A DNA stretch of 64,000 bases from contig NC_082612.1 of assembly GCF_030936135.1 (NCBI RefSeq), forward strand, positions 18,795,475-18,859,474. The letters are read 5' to 3'. Position numbers and translations under genes: made by a program. Shown piece after piece: positions 11,166-25,300 of this stretch. This DNA comes from Gavia stellata (taxonomy: Eukaryota; Chordata; Aves; Gaviiformes; Gaviidae). Every line of letters begins with the position of its first letter. Positions within the stretch are counted from its first letter, which is position 1. Below the pieces are notes generated by a model. That model saw only the letters and a program-made list of their open reading frames with translations. It made no database searches and was not told the DNA's origin.

Positions 11166-14100
11166 GAGGCAGGATGATCCCTGACGAAGCCTCTGTGCAC
11201 AACAACCACAGAAACAATCGTTCAGCTAGATCCGAGATTGTCAACCAGCACTTCAGTGTTTCCATCCCTCCAAGTGTTTAGTTGTGATCATGCCCGAAAG
11301 GCCCAGTTAGGACTGAAGGCAGGAGCCTGTCAGTGCCATACATGCTTTAATGCAAGAGTCCCTTCTCCAAAGAGCTGTACTACAAGTGGTTTTCAAACCT
11401 TACAGGGACGTGTGGATCCAAGTCAATTAAGAGTCCCCAAAGTCTGCAACAGAAACAAATCAAAAGAACATTACTTTCCAAACTAGGTGATAGTCGCAAC
11501 ACATACACCCATGGGTAGCGTATTTTAAATCTGTGTTTTGTCCGTTGCTTCACAAGCAGGAAGCGATACAGGGCATTTAGTACTTGCTCATGAATTTTTC
11601 ATCTGGGGTGCAAATGGCAGAGGCTAAAGGCTTGGTTTGTTTGTTTGTTTTTACCTGGCATCAAAGGAGCAGAAGGCTCCATCCAAAGGACAGATGTAGC
11701 CCAAGTAGCAACAGTGGCCGCTGTCTAGCTCCTGAGGAAAACAATACGGCATTCACAGTGACGTGTCATGAGGGATTCATCTCCGTTACATTTCGATATC
11801 TTCATTTAGATAGTAACATCTAAAATTGCCATCTGAAGCAAGAATTGTGATACAGATAATCCTGTGCAAGGCAAAGCTTTTTGTGTTTGTTGACAAAACC
11901 TTGAAAACTGAAAATAAAGAATTTGTTTGACGTAGTTCACGTGCTTGTTAACCTCCGTTCTAGTAAAATGCAAAAAAGCCTTGACTCAGCATAGTGTCTG
12001 TCAAATTTGGTGGCACATGGCAAATTCCTGAGCCTCAGAGGGCTGAAATCCATCAGTGTCCCTGAAGCATCAAAAGAAAATCCTGGAGACCTCTACACAT
12101 AACACTAATCACGTGAAATTAAGACACTGCTTTTCTGCTGCAACAGCCTGGCTATTGGACCTACTCCCACTGTCCGCAGGCTCCATAAACAGATAGTAGG
12201 AGATGAGCAGCCTCTACCAACATCTGTGTTTCGGAGCAGGGGAAGGTGACTGGTTTGATCCCTGCCGCCATTACGCACCAGTGGGGAAAAAACGCTGGCG
12301 AAAAGGTATTTTGACGGGAGGCAGTTTTAGGCATGGACAGCCATTCTGTGTAAGCCGAACAGAAGCAGGACAGAGGCAAGACTCACACGTAAACAGAAGC
12401 TCTTACTTTATTGCATCCAGGTTTCCCCTCCACGCTTGCATGAATAATTCACAAAACCATTAATGTTAAATTGGAAAAAAATCAATTGTGCTCTTGAGTT
12501 GCTTGAAGAACCACCTTCTCTGCGGGGGACAGCAGGGAGGAACCATGCCTGCTAACCTGACAGCCCGCTCCTACTGACAGAGCTGCTGGCAAAGGCCTGT
12601 TGTCAATGTGCTGGAGTTCATCCTTTGCACGTATCTTGCACTCCCATCAAAGAATAGCTGGCTGGTAACTGCAAAAACTCTTGATTTATTTAAAAAAAAC
12701 GAAAGACCAAACAACTTGCTCTCTTCACCAAGTGACCTTTGTCTTTTAAAAAGATATAGCTGTTATAAACCACTGATCACCTATCTACTGATAAATTAGT
12801 TGCAAATTAATTCCATCATTTCATTTCATTTGTTTGCTCTGTAGCCTGTGAGAACATACAATTTCTCTGCCTCGCTTTTACCAGGGAGCCTGTTTTCCTA
12901 AGAGGGCAGGACTTTTTTCTTTCAAGCACTAGGACCATACTTTCAGCACAGGTAAGACAGCATGATTCCACTGAAGACATGGAAAGAGTGCTAGTTTTAA
13001 CAATTTTTCACGCTTTCCGTTCTTGAAGGCCTATTTTATGAACAAAGGCTACATGTAGTTATGCTTTCTAGGAGAGTATTTTCCAGTAAAAAGTGCAAAC
13101 CGTGAGAAAGAAGCAGCCCATGAGAATATACCAGAGTTGGTAAACTTGGAAGAAAATATTTTCATGTATCCTTATTTTTCAATTTATTTCACAAAGTACA
13201 GGACATACACCAAAAAAGCTTCAGTTGAAATTATACACTTCAAGTTTATCTAAACCAGGTGCTCCAAATGGATCCAAAAATTTTTGGTTTGTTTTTTACC
13301 TTTGTGAGAAGTTATCAAGATTCTTAATTTTTGTTCTAGAAACACTAGTAAGAATGTATTTCTATGTCTGCAGTAAGAATGCATTTGCATTCATCACCTT
13401 AATATGCACGCTGTGTAATGTAACGCGTGATTTTAACAGGGGCTTGGATTGAATCAAAGACTGAGAAAAATCATGTGTAAAATTCTCATCAATCTTACCA
13501 CGCTGCTTTTCTGAACGATTTATTTTTACCTTCCTTTGGCTATGCGTATTTTATCCCTTTTAATTATCAGAGCCTGTCAAGTTTGGCGGCATGGAGCATG
13601 GCTGCAAACTTGGTTTCCAGGATGAGGGAAATCTTGTTGAACCAACTCGGGAAGAGAGCCCGGATGGTGTCACCTCACGTGGCAGTCCTGCTCTCCCTTT
13701 GCTGAGTTATTGCACACGTTATTGGCTTCTGCTAGGTCAGATCTAATAAAAAGTAGCTTTTCATTTGTCTCCTGTCACTGGAGCCAGACAGCTACAGAAT
13801 ATCAAACAGTTTCATCTCATGTAAATATCTGTATTTTATTAGAAGTAAATAGGGTCAGGGTAGTTATCCTGGCACTCCCTTTTATCTCCTGCTGTTGAGG
13901 AATGGCACGTAGCCAGCAAACCACTCAGGGGAATTCTGCATTCTGCCGTCTGTCTTCTGGCTGCAGGCAGGTCGTGCTTTCTCTCCACCACTGTATTTGC
14001 TATAACTCACTGTAAAAATTGATACCCTTTATACAAAGAGTCAGATGTTTTCAGCTTCACTTTGTGTCCGGGAACCTAAGTGGAATTCTACTTTCTGCTG

Positions 14101-17100
14101 TCATGGACCTCCAGTTCTTATTACACTGAAAATAAATACAAGTAACCTCACTTCTACATAGCTTTTAAGCCTAGCAGCGTGTATTGATGGAGCTGCAGCC
14201 TCATGTGTTGCCTTCAGCAAGGATGAGGGCTCATAAGCACCGTGCGCTTCCTAAACACAGCGCCCAGGCGTGCCCCACCTCAGAAAATGTAACTTCCGTA
14301 ATTTAGAAATTTAGGTTTCTAGGAGTTCAGCAATCCAGCTACAATTAAAACCCCATTAAAAGCCCCGAGCTTACTTTCTCCTTACAAGGAGTGGGAAAAT
14401 GCGAGCAGGAGAGAAGGGCATTACCAGAAGCAAGCAGAAAGGGAAGGGGCTCTAGCTAGCACAGCTAACAGGAAACACACTGCGGTGGGGACAACCGCAG
14501 GCCAGCAAAGCTGCACACATGTCCCACGCAACCTTGAGTGTTTCAGAGGTGCCTCTGCTGAGGTGACTGGGTGAGAAACTGAGTCTTTAATGCTGGAGGG
14601 GGAAGAGGGAGGAGAGGAATCTTCTGTAATGCAATGGTTACATGAATAAATCCCAGGGGTGAATGTTCCCAGGTGTTCAGCATCCAGCGCTTTTCATTTG
14701 GATACATTCAGCACAGGCTTTGTGGTCATTCGGCCTCCCATCTACAGCAGGATTTTGTCTTTTGGGGCATAATAGTGAGACTCCTGGTCAGTCTTGGAAA
14801 CCGGACCTCGAGACCTTTCTAGCAAGGAATACCCTTGCACGTTTTTCAGTGAGACTTCTCAGTGCTTGTTCCTGCAAGCTGCTAAAGATGCTGGCCTTTA
14901 TACAACAAAATATTTAAGTACATACTTAAAGCTTCGTTCTGTAGCAGTAGAGGAGCATCAGAAGGCAATTCAGCGGTAGTCTTCCCTTCGTGACCTTAAA
15001 TGCATCTGTGCTCAGCTGACCAAACCACCTCGAAACCTTACCCCACCGTGGTAACGTGGAAGGGGTTTTGTATCTGAGCGGTTCTATGCATCAAGCACAG
15101 GAGGAGATGCAGACACCATCTTCAGAGCAAAAACGCTACAAACAGACAACCCAGCAGACGTGCGAGAATCTGTGGCATCGACACAAGGAGCGCACCACAA
15201 GGATGGCGCCTCCTTTTACTGTCCACCATGAGCTGAGGCCTGGCAGCCTGGCTTTCTACTGCACTTGGAGAGGAGAAACGGTGAAGAAAAAAATATATAC
15301 ATATTACTCCAGAACTTCATGATCTCTTTAATGACTTAAGCTTCCAACATAACAAAATTACCACTTAAAATGATGCTGTACTTTTCTGTTCGTGCCAGTA
15401 TTTTAAGGAAGGAAAAATAAGCTGATGTCCAGTAAATCAACTTACCCTTTCAACTTTATTTTTTCTTAAGTGATATTAAGGCTTGTACTTCCCAAAAGAG
15501 CATTAACAAGGTTCTAGTCCTCGCAGCAGTGTCAGACACCTCCTGCTCCCACAGCAAGAGTGACCTGTCCCCGTTGGATGCCCGATGCAGGCTGTGCGGT
15601 GTGATGTACATGCCTGATGCGCCCACCTAATTCCCACGTCACGCGCACAGTGCAAAGGGTGAGGGTGCAACACACAACGAATAACTTAACAGCCCAAATG
15701 CGTAAGACAGCATCTGGACAGAAATCAGCCTCAGCTCAACTCTAACATCAATGTCCTTTTTATATACATATTTCTCCTTATAATCCCTTGTAGGTATATT
15801 TTATAAAATGTTATTAGTAAAACACAGGACAAAGAGAGCGGTTATTTGAAGTATAACGTACAGTTTATTTTATTGAATGTGTGTACGTACTTAGATCTTA
15901 TGTAAAGTTTAAAATTATATGAGTAAAGGAGACTGCCCGTAGCCATATATCATGAGTGTTTTTTTAAAAATCTATTATATAATTGATAAACACAGTAATG
16001 TATAAATGAATAATATAGAATTATTGTATAAACAAATGAATGCTTATGACAAAATAAGCTGTTTAATAGATGTCTGTATAAACTTAAAAGGTAGTATTTA
16101 ATAGCTATCCTATATAAAAAGAAATATACCTTTCTAATATATCTAATAACCTATTTCTTAAAAGTCCGATATGCAAGGGTATAGTTATTTTCCCCAACAT
16201 TACTCTATTTAATACCCACCGTGTAGATATTAAATGTCTTTCACCATCTGCATCTTTCGTAAAGTCAAATACAAATACCAAGGGATATCAACTGATGTCA
16301 GTAATCCGCAGCTGCACACAAATCATGACTACTGATTAGTAAAGCAATTATCATATTAAAAGAGTTCAACAGGGCTCAACATACTGTAAAATTAGAAATC
16401 AGTCAATACCACGGCCGTTGTATAGAACATCATTGATTGTATGTACGGAACGCTAGCCTTGATGACAATTGATCACGACGAACCCTGCTCACAAAAGGAG
16501 TCTGGTACACTAATTGAGGAGCCATCATTAAATGGAATAATAAATATAGGGGAGAGGAGAAATGGCTACAAAGCTAAAGTCCTTCCTGTCTGTACAACAA
16601 CAACAATAACCAAGCAAAGAGCCAGCAAGGCCTCCATCTCTACCCTACGTCCACTAACTTTGAAGCCTACTTTTCCAAAACCGAATGAACCTGTGAACCC
16701 CTCGCAGGTCATCTCCACGATCTGCGCCACAGCTGGGAAACATGCTGAGAAGAGCCTGAGCAAGGGGTGTTTCAACCCAGCACAAACATTTCCAAAAGCA
16801 AATCCCGCAGAGAGGCTAGAAAACCCAGCGGTCCCATCTGTAACGCATCTGTGACCTATCTCCATCTGCCTGCTTGAAATCAGGCCTCAGACTGCACGCA
16901 TAACCAAAACACGTTCCTCGGAGTGCCTCGAGGCTAAAAGCAAAGCCCAGGTGCAGAGCTGCCCAGGCTGCTCTCCTTGCTTTCCTGCAGGGCAGGCTGC
17001 ACAAGGGAGAGTTTGAGTAAAAACCTGGGTCGTCGAATTTAGCACTAAGCACTCGCTGTTCTCACCGCAGCTCCAGGAGACATGTGCTGGTAGAAAAAAA

Positions 17101-18073
17101 AAAGTTCAGAACATCTCCCTTATTATCCTGAAAACATGTTTTCTTCTGAAAGTGTCCCCAGTCCCAGACTAGGAGCAAAACAGCGTCAAGGTACTGAAAG
17201 AAACTCATCACAGCAAGTGCAAGTGCCGTATCACCTTCGGGAACATGCCAGCCTTGCCGCCTCCACTGCATTTGAAAATACAAATAAAAGCTCAGGGGTT
17301 AGAGCCATACCTGATTTTGAAGCAACTAAAGGACAGAAGTATTTTTGATTTTGGTTTGTCACAGGGAAGGGACGGCCTGGGGAAACCCCACACAACACAG
17401 GCTGCTGAAACTTAGAACAAGCGCAAGCTTTGCTGCTGGTACACCATTACCAATAATCTAAAGACCCGGTGTCTGGGGTGCGCAGGGTTATTTCTACTTT
17501 TTCATCGTTTCCTGGAAATGCAGGAGAAATAACAGGTTCAGTCGTCGGAATTTAGGGCAGCTCTGCGTTAAATGAAACACGGAGAAGGCCGGGCAAGGGA
17601 GAGTTTGCTGCCACTAACTAGATGCCACTAGACGGCATCCTTTGCACGTTTCTTGTAACACATGGTCGTGCAATTACTGAAACACATCTGAAAACAACAG
17701 CCAGTCAGGAAAAAGCGGCGTCTCCCAATAACATAGAGCAGGTCAGCAGAAGTCGGAGAGGGAACAGCATTTCAGACGTTCCCAAAGATAAAGCAGAGCT
17801 GTAGAAAAAGACTTTTGGAGTCAAGAGAATAAAGGACTCTAGCGACATCAGTCAGTCTTAACATGCAGGTACGTTACGGTGAAAGATCAACAGAGGTTTT
17901 AGCAAACTCCGATTCAGTTCTCACAGAGTACAGGAGGTCACTAAGTTGCTTATCACTACGTCTTCTGATCATCTATAATGTTTCTATTATTATAACTAAC
18001 TCATGTTCTCACGTCTGCGCTATGCTCCTAATAGATAGGAGGCATTTGGGCATCCCTTTATATATGTACAAAG

Positions 18074-18143
18074 TGTGCGTGTATATATATACACCCACAC
18101 ACGCACAGAAAATAATACATATATTTATATATATATAAAAAGA
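18074..18143. repeat. TA/CA simple repeat
   Basis: Alternating purine-pyrimidine sequence: TGTGCGTG, then TATATATATACAC, CACACACGCACAG and finally TATATATATATA. It is a degenerate microsatellite. Confidence 0.85.
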
Positions 18144-21100
18144 CACCTCAGAACTTCTGGTCCCATCTTGTACTTAAGTCACATACATTCTTGGAGGCCC
18201 AGGAAATGCAGAGAACCCGTCTTAAAAACCAACTCAAATACATTAAGGCAATGACAGTCATTTACACAGAAACTCACCTTACGCTGCTTTAACGCTGCGT
18301 AGTTACAACCTGTTTCAGGTTATTTTACCCTTGTAGCAGAGCAGCACAATATACTTTAAACATGAATCACGGCAATGTCCAAATAACCCCTTCTTAGTCC
18401 AGAGATGAAAACCCAGAAACACAAGCCAGATGTTGAAGCTATTTCAGTCTGCACATTTAGTTTAAAGGGGTAAAAGCATAAATCATCTGTACAAGTTCTA
18501 CTCCCAACCAAGGAAAACTTAGGTAATAGCGATGCAAACATCCAAAAAGATGCTGTCAGAGGACTCCTTCTCAAGCTCCAGCTTTGGAAGCTTGCCTGAG
18601 GAAGAAGAGGCACATTAGACACAGTCACCCAGTCTTTGGGGGATTCTGAGAGCTGCCTTCACTTATTCAAGGCTTCAGGACTCTAAATACAGGGGACACA
18701 GCTCCAGCCTTCAGCCCAGGGCAGAAGCAGCACAGTGCCCAGCTGCCTTAACATCCCGGACCACCCCAGGACCCATGCTGCACACAGAGATTCTACGCTG
18801 CGCTTTGGGCATGCTGCGTGAGTTTTGTGAAGGACCTAAAGGTGGAGTCCATTAAATATATCTGGTTTTCCATCCACAGAGCTGATCAAACAGGGATGTC
18901 TTCAGAAGTTAGCATGAGCAGCTATTTTGACTCTTGTCTCTGACTCGCCCACATAGCGAGAGGGCCTGATTTTCTTTGCTCATGCCAACATACATTTATT
19001 TTCAACTCACAGCCCACTGTCTTAGGCATCTCAGAAGCTCGGGATGAGTGCACCTAGGACTGCTTTGGTTTGTTTCAGTTTCATCAACATGACACATTAG
19101 TGCCACAGCATCACTTAGATGCTTCATATGTAGGTATTAGTCAGCAGCACCAAATGACAAAGCAAGGTTGTGTTTTACAGCGTAGGGCTTCCCTACACCG
19201 GTTAGCCATATCAGAAGGCCCCCGTATTTTACTGGGAGAAGAGGCCACCCAGTCAGTTAGAAGTGCAAGGCTTACTGAGTACGGAGCTGAAGGGCAAATA
19301 CATTAAATGGTAAACAAGAGAGGAAGTTTGTGCTCTTGAGGAAGGCAGAGCCACAGGTTTCTCCAAGATGATGATACATCTTGTCTATGTAGCTTGCACA
19401 GCTAGCAAATAAATAAAAAGAAAAAAAACAAAAAATTACTTATACTGACAGATTTTTTTATTTTTTCTTGAGCCCCTGATCCACGGAAATATTCCTTCTC
19501 TTCCATCTAAGCCTCTCACTTGGCACAAATTAGCATAAGACCGTGCTACATTTGATCCTGCAAAAGTACAGCGTAAAAGAGGAGCTCAAACAGTTTAGGA
19601 GCCCGGTTCCTGCAAGACCAGTGGAAGATAGGCAGAGAGGAGGAGTAACACAAGTGCGAGTTCTTTGATTGTGAAAAATAAACTGCAGTTTACCAGCTTC
19701 CCACTCACATGTTACCATGAGAACGTGTTCTTTTTACCGTTACCAGGCCCTTCTGCTGGAGGAGGAAGATGCACTTCTCTGGGGCGTCCTTCTGGAACAC
19801 AATCAATTCCTCTACCACCTCAGCACTCTAAGGGCAGTATGCAATTTCAGTTAAAAGCAATTGCCGAGGCCCCTGCTGATAAATGCAAATGAAATACAGA
19901 ATATCAAGAGAAAGGAAAGGGGGAGACGGAAGGTAGGTAAAGGAAGCACTGCCAAAAACATTCTCTAAAGCAGGGCAAGACAAAGTAGTCTCTATTTCAA
20001 GTCAGACTGGCATTTTTACCTGCGGCAGCTAACAAAGCACACCTCGCTCTTGTCATTGACAAGTTCTTGGGTTCATTGCTTGCTTTCAGTTTCCCTATTC
20101 TATATGTAAGTACCTGCTTCACAGAGTTTTTAGCTTCTTTTATCAAGATAGCCAAAAAATGACAGAGAAAATACAGACAACCCCACCACTACTCCCACAG
20201 CCTGACAGGTGACATGCAATACTTGTACATTCAGAGGTCTGAGGTTTTTTTTACAAGCTTACTTTTACGGCTTTTATAAACCCTGGAGTCGGAACCATAG
20301 TGAGGATCACGCATTCAAAGGCTCTTCTCTTCTTGGCGAGCTGGGGAAGTGTTGCAGGTCAGGAAGAAAGGCCCATCATCTCCTCACGTCTTACAGAAGC
20401 AGAGACCAAAGGAGAAAATTTCTGTTCCAATGGTTCTTCTTTATCTCCCCATCTTTTCCTGTCTCTGACCTCTCTTTTTGCCCGTTGCGTCTCCCCTTTT
20501 ACCTCTGAGCAGGAAGAAGGCACACCGTAGTGCAGGGAGGATGCTCCCAACACTTGTCTTAACTCCTTGCATGCAACTGCAACACTCAGACATCAGTCGC
20601 ACAGGAGAAACTCCCAATTTTAAACTCTGGCACGCTGAAGAGATTTAACAGTTATCAGGACAGTCTGTCACATTTCTTCAGGTTTTTATACTTAGAAACT
20701 AAATCAACAGCTTCAGCAGACACAGAAGCACAGCTTACTACAGTCATGAGCAAGCAGACCTCTTTCACAATAGGAGAGCCTGAAGCAATTTTCCTCTGCA
20801 GACATGCTGCCAGCACTCTCCCCACGAAGGGGGCTCACAGATTTTTAATAGGGCAGTTTCTCCTACTGCTTACCTACGACACCAACATTTAGACTGACTG
20901 ATCCACCAAGGGAATTCATGTACCTGTAACAACTAAACCCAGGAATGCTATGCCAGGCCCGGCCACAGAAGAGGAGAGCTCAGTTCTGCATTCCTGCTGT
21001 GCCGTGCAGCCTCAGGGCAGTTATCACCCCTGTTAGCCCCCCCACGAATATCAGTTTTCCAGACTCTCCAGGGCCAGGCAGTGTTACATCTGTGCACATG

Positions 21101-22022
21101 TCTTTCTGCAGGTTGTATTTGTGCTCACCACGACAGGGCCTCCATCTCTGCTGAGAGCTCAGTCAACAGGCTGCTCTCCTGTAAACCTCGTTAACCATCC
21201 TCATCAACTCATCCGTCTTAAAGAAACTTGGGCAAAATAACACCTATTCGCATATGCTTCGTTAGCGACATTCAGCTCATTCCAGAAGCCAGATTCTTCT
21301 GCATAGGATCTACTTAACACGAGAGCAAATACGTTATACAAAGAAATACTATAGGTGATGGAAATATTTCCATCTCAGATTCCTTAAGTGCACTTGCTCT
21401 GTTTATTTCTGGAGGGCGGGCTTGTCAGAGAGCAAATCTGTAGCCTTTACATCAAGCAGGTGGCTATCCAGAAATAATTACAACAGAGGATAATGGAGGT
21501 CACATCATAGGTTTTCTTTAATTTGTGTAACGCATACAAACAGACACAGAAAGGGATATAGCAAAATCAGAAGACACAATATAAATTAAATATGTGATCT
21601 ATTTTTCTATGACATTGTCCTTGGCTGTGATTGATTTATCCCAGGATCAGGGACCAGCTGCCCTGGACACTGTCCTGCTGTTTGTCAGGGGGAGCCTGGA
21701 AAACTCCCTGCGTTGCCATCCCTCGTCGTGTGATGGCGGGGGGGAAGTCAGCGACTGTCTCTTTCTCTCTGACATCCAACACTTCCTCTCCCACTTGCAA
21801 TTCGGAAAACGTATTTTGGTGAACTGTTTAATGTCTTCTGACATCAGGAGATCCGTCTCTACAGCAACGCAGCGACTGTGGCTCACAGGAAAACTGCTAG
21901 TCCGAGTTACTGATAGAGGCTAGGAGTACAGAGGTGTTTTCTTACGAGTTAAAAAGTTACCATTTAGGTCTTCAGGGTAATGCAAAGATTTAAAAAACAG
22001 TGTTTTAATGAACCTAGGTAGT

Positions 22023-22028
22023 TTTATT
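22023..22028 (-). terminator. Candidate poly(A) signal of GPAT3 copy A
   Basis: A canonical AATAAA on the minus strand lies about 235 bases past the copy A stop codon. It is the nearest perfect hexamer I found downstream; actual use is not shown. Confidence 0.5.
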
Positions 22029-22260
22029 GCAGATTCTTTTCATTCAACATCAGAGAGAATTTTACTAGTATATTGTAAATCTTCCTATTTATAAAATGAT
22101 ATCCTTATTTAATACAAAACATTATCTCTTTACTGTTTCCCTGCTGTGTCATACATAATATCTTACAGGGACAGAAGGAAAATATGTTGTGTTTAATATA
22201 AAAAAAGCCCATTTTCTGGTGGACATAGGTCATGGAAAAACAAGATAAAAGAAACACTGT

Positions 22261-22375
22261 TTAACAAACATTTCCGTTTCCCACAGATCCATTTTCTATT
22301 ACTATCTGGCAATACTTTTTCTGTTGCTCTTCCTTGAAACACTCTTTGACCTTTTTCCTTTTCAGTCCCCCATCC
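22261..22375 (-). CDS. GPAT3: GPAT3 copy A, last coding exon
   Basis: The exon reads DGGLKRKKVKECFKEEQQKK, then YCQIVIENGSVGNGNVC and TAA. The DGGLKR.KVK..FKEEQQK block is the family's C-terminal signature. The last residues differ from the SKMIVGN ending typical of mammalian paralogues. Confidence 0.92.
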
Positions 22376-25300
22376 CTGAAAGATACAGAAAAGAAACAGC
22401 CTTGAGCTCACTTCAGGGTCAAGGCAGAAGCGTTACAATAGACTGCGTAGTCAAAGTAGTTGTCACCCTAAATGTTGGCTTTTGCAATACAATGCTAAAT
22501 GAACTGTACTGCCAAGACTTACCACACAACACAAACAATGCCTTTCCTTTAATCCAGCGTTTAACAGGCAAATAATTTAGTTTCACCAAATACTACCTGC
22601 TGGCTAGAGCCACCTGTCAGCTCCGTTTCTCTTTTTATACTGTATTAGTCTATTTATTCTAGTGGAACTGTTCAAGGAATAAAGTAGTATTTTCTGACTC
22701 AGAGTCAGTAAGTGTGATGGACTACAGCCCAAGCAAAGCAAATCTGGAAGAACTTTTAAAAGATTCCAGGCTAACCTTTCAGAATATGGAACAGCTAAAC
22801 ATGCTTTAAACACAACCTCAGAGGTGTTGCTTCTTACCAAGGAAGCACAGACATTCCTCCCCGAGCAGCAATGACAGCCTTGACTCTGTTGGCAAAGTGA
22901 ACAGCATCTTCTTCTTCCTGAAAAAAAACCCCAAACAGAGAATGATTTGCTTTGCAACATTTTCTTCATGTCTTGCTTAAAGAGATACTCTTTGTCAGAC
23001 AGCAGGCACCCGGGTTTATGCCGGGCCCACAAGCCAAACGGGACCTGCAGGGCAGCTCCAGCTGGGCCCGGGGGATGCTGCCTGGTTTGCCACCATTCAG
23101 GGGGGACACTCTGGGGTTTCTGGGGCAAATCTCAAACAAGACACAGCGTGCAGTCCCAGGTCTGGCCAGAGCAGGGGATGCCTCTGCCCCCAGCACTTCA
23201 GTATCAGTCTGAAGCTGGGAACACACCGACAGGATCGCCCTTGGAGGAGATGGGGTACCTGGAACAGGGCTGGGGCCTCCTGCATTCAGGATGGGCCGAT
23301 TATTGTGAGTTCACAGGAGTCTGTTTGCCCGAACTGCAGAGGGCTGACGACACGTGCATTACAGCAGCGTCCCTGCCAAGACTAGGGCTGAGCAAAGACT
23401 GGGGTAGGCAGCACCAAACTGGGGCAGTGCTGGAGCAAAGGCTTTGACCAGTGTGTCAGCGTCGGGTCAGTATCCAGGGGCAGCGTGCTGCGAGGCTGCG
23501 CCAAGTTGTGGGGTAAAGCTGCTGGGCAAAGGATTAGCTGGATATTCCGCAGGGCTGAGAAACAAGGAGGTGGGAGGAAGCTGTGCAGATGGAGGTAGAG
23601 GGGGGACACAGAAGGTAGAAGCACCCCAGTACAGAATTAAGAGGAAGCCTGAATCTATCTATCATTTCTGGAGTAGAAAAAGAGAGGTCTGTGCCAGGCT
23701 GAGGGGCAGGACTCCTGCAGCATAAAACCACATTTTAACATCTCTTCTAGTCTCTGGGAGCAGAGGAAAGCAAGACATCTGCACCCAAGTAAAGAAGCTG
23801 TTGGGGAGCAATGGGGAGCATGGTACAGAAAGGTCTGAATATCTGCAAGAGTAGTTTTTACTTGAAGATAACTAACCTGCATAAATCTATGTTCACTTAG
23901 TTTTAACACTACAGCGTTGCTTTCTGGCCTTTGTCCATTAAGTTGTCAACAAAGATTTGCAAACATAATGCCAACACACCGTGCATAGTAACGGTTTAGG
24001 TCAGAAGGGACCTTAAAGATCATCTAGTAATGCAGACTTCCTCCCAGACAACATTTTATGAGCATTTTCAAAACATACGGAAGAGTAAGTACCTCTTTGA
24101 CCATTGGTGGCAGGTACCACACATTACAGACAATAGCCCAGCTGGTCATCACATTAAAAACATAGGTCATCATGGAATACTTCGTGCTGTTCCAGAATGC
24201 ATCTCCAAAGCGGGGGTCATACTGGAAGACAAGAAGAATAAGCGAAAGGGCATGATCTGCTTCCTTAGTTTAAATCATGTAAGCTGCTCTTTCTTGGCCA
24301 CAAAGTCACAGTTCAATTTGTTAAATCAGGGTAAATCTAATCACACCTCCTAAAGCAGCAGTAAATTCAGAGTAAAGCTCCACATTTCAATGTTTATCAC
24401 AAGTTTGTAACAGTTAAGCTTTACAAGCAATGCAGGACCCCAAATCTACTCAAACTGTAAAGACTTGTCATCTACAGATACACTGACTACAATGGTTTCC
24501 TTGAAAACGCTCACAACCAGTTTTAACAATTTCCGTAAGATGAGGCAACATTTTAGTCCCCAAAAAAGTAACTAACTTATCTAGAGCTAGGGTGACTTGG
24601 CTAAAGCTACTCAGAAAGCCTTGGAAGTGCCAAGAAAAGCGCCTTTATCCCCAGAGCACACAAGAGGCAGGAGCCCCAGGACAGAAAGAGCAGGCAGAAC
24701 TGAACACGCAGCATAGCAATTGCAACTGCACTTTTCAGGTTGCTCCTCACCAGTTGTAAAGATACTCAGTGAAACATTTCCCATACTGCGCTGAACTGCA
24801 AGGCGTTGCGCACCATGAAAAGATTCCGTTTCTCAGGGCTTATTCAGTACCTTCTTCTCACAGAACAAACCCCTTTTTAAGGTTTACACATGAACAGCTT
24901 CTCTGACATGAGAAGCTTCTGCAAATAATCCTTCTACATTTGGAAAACCACAGACACATTACCTTGATTGCTACCGGGTGGATGGTCCCTCCTACCTCAA
25001 AGCTTCCCTTCTTAAACATCATTACTGATGTGTTGTTTATGCAGGTACCTGGCCAGAATTAAGAGATGAAGAGTTTAATCCACTCTAAGAAAAGTATCAG
25101 CAAATGAATCCTAAACTGTCTTAAGGAGACTTAAGTTGCTAAAGGAGCAGGTAAGCTTCAGTTCTGAAACATAATCCCAGAGCCTGTTCTCTCTTCCATT
25201 ACGCTATATGCTAAAGCAAATAGACTGTCATAAAACTGTTGTGAAATACTAGAATCTGACTTAATATCTCACAAGAGCTAATTAATTCTACAGACTAAAT

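Larger units (their letters stand above)
10111..22000. other. Intergenic region between the two GPAT3-family genes
   Basis: I recognise no protein-coding exon in these roughly 12 kb. Open frames are short and have no family motif. Apart from the 19-bp repeat, the notable items are a MIR-like SINE relic at about 11,038-11,165, a strongly AT-rich stretch at about 15,840-16,430, and a TA/CA simple repeat at 18,074-18,143. Regulatory elements for either gene could lie here, but none can be assigned from the sequence alone. Confidence 0.6.

Noticed and set aside
12200-12275. GGTTTGATCCC, like a tRNA or SINE B box, near 12,253
   Set aside because: No matching A box at the right spacing and no cloverleaf could be formed by eye.
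16441-16865. 137-codon plus-strand open frame with a 99-codon frame opposite
   Set aside because: No family motif, no splice or promoter context, and both strands are open together, which suggests chance.
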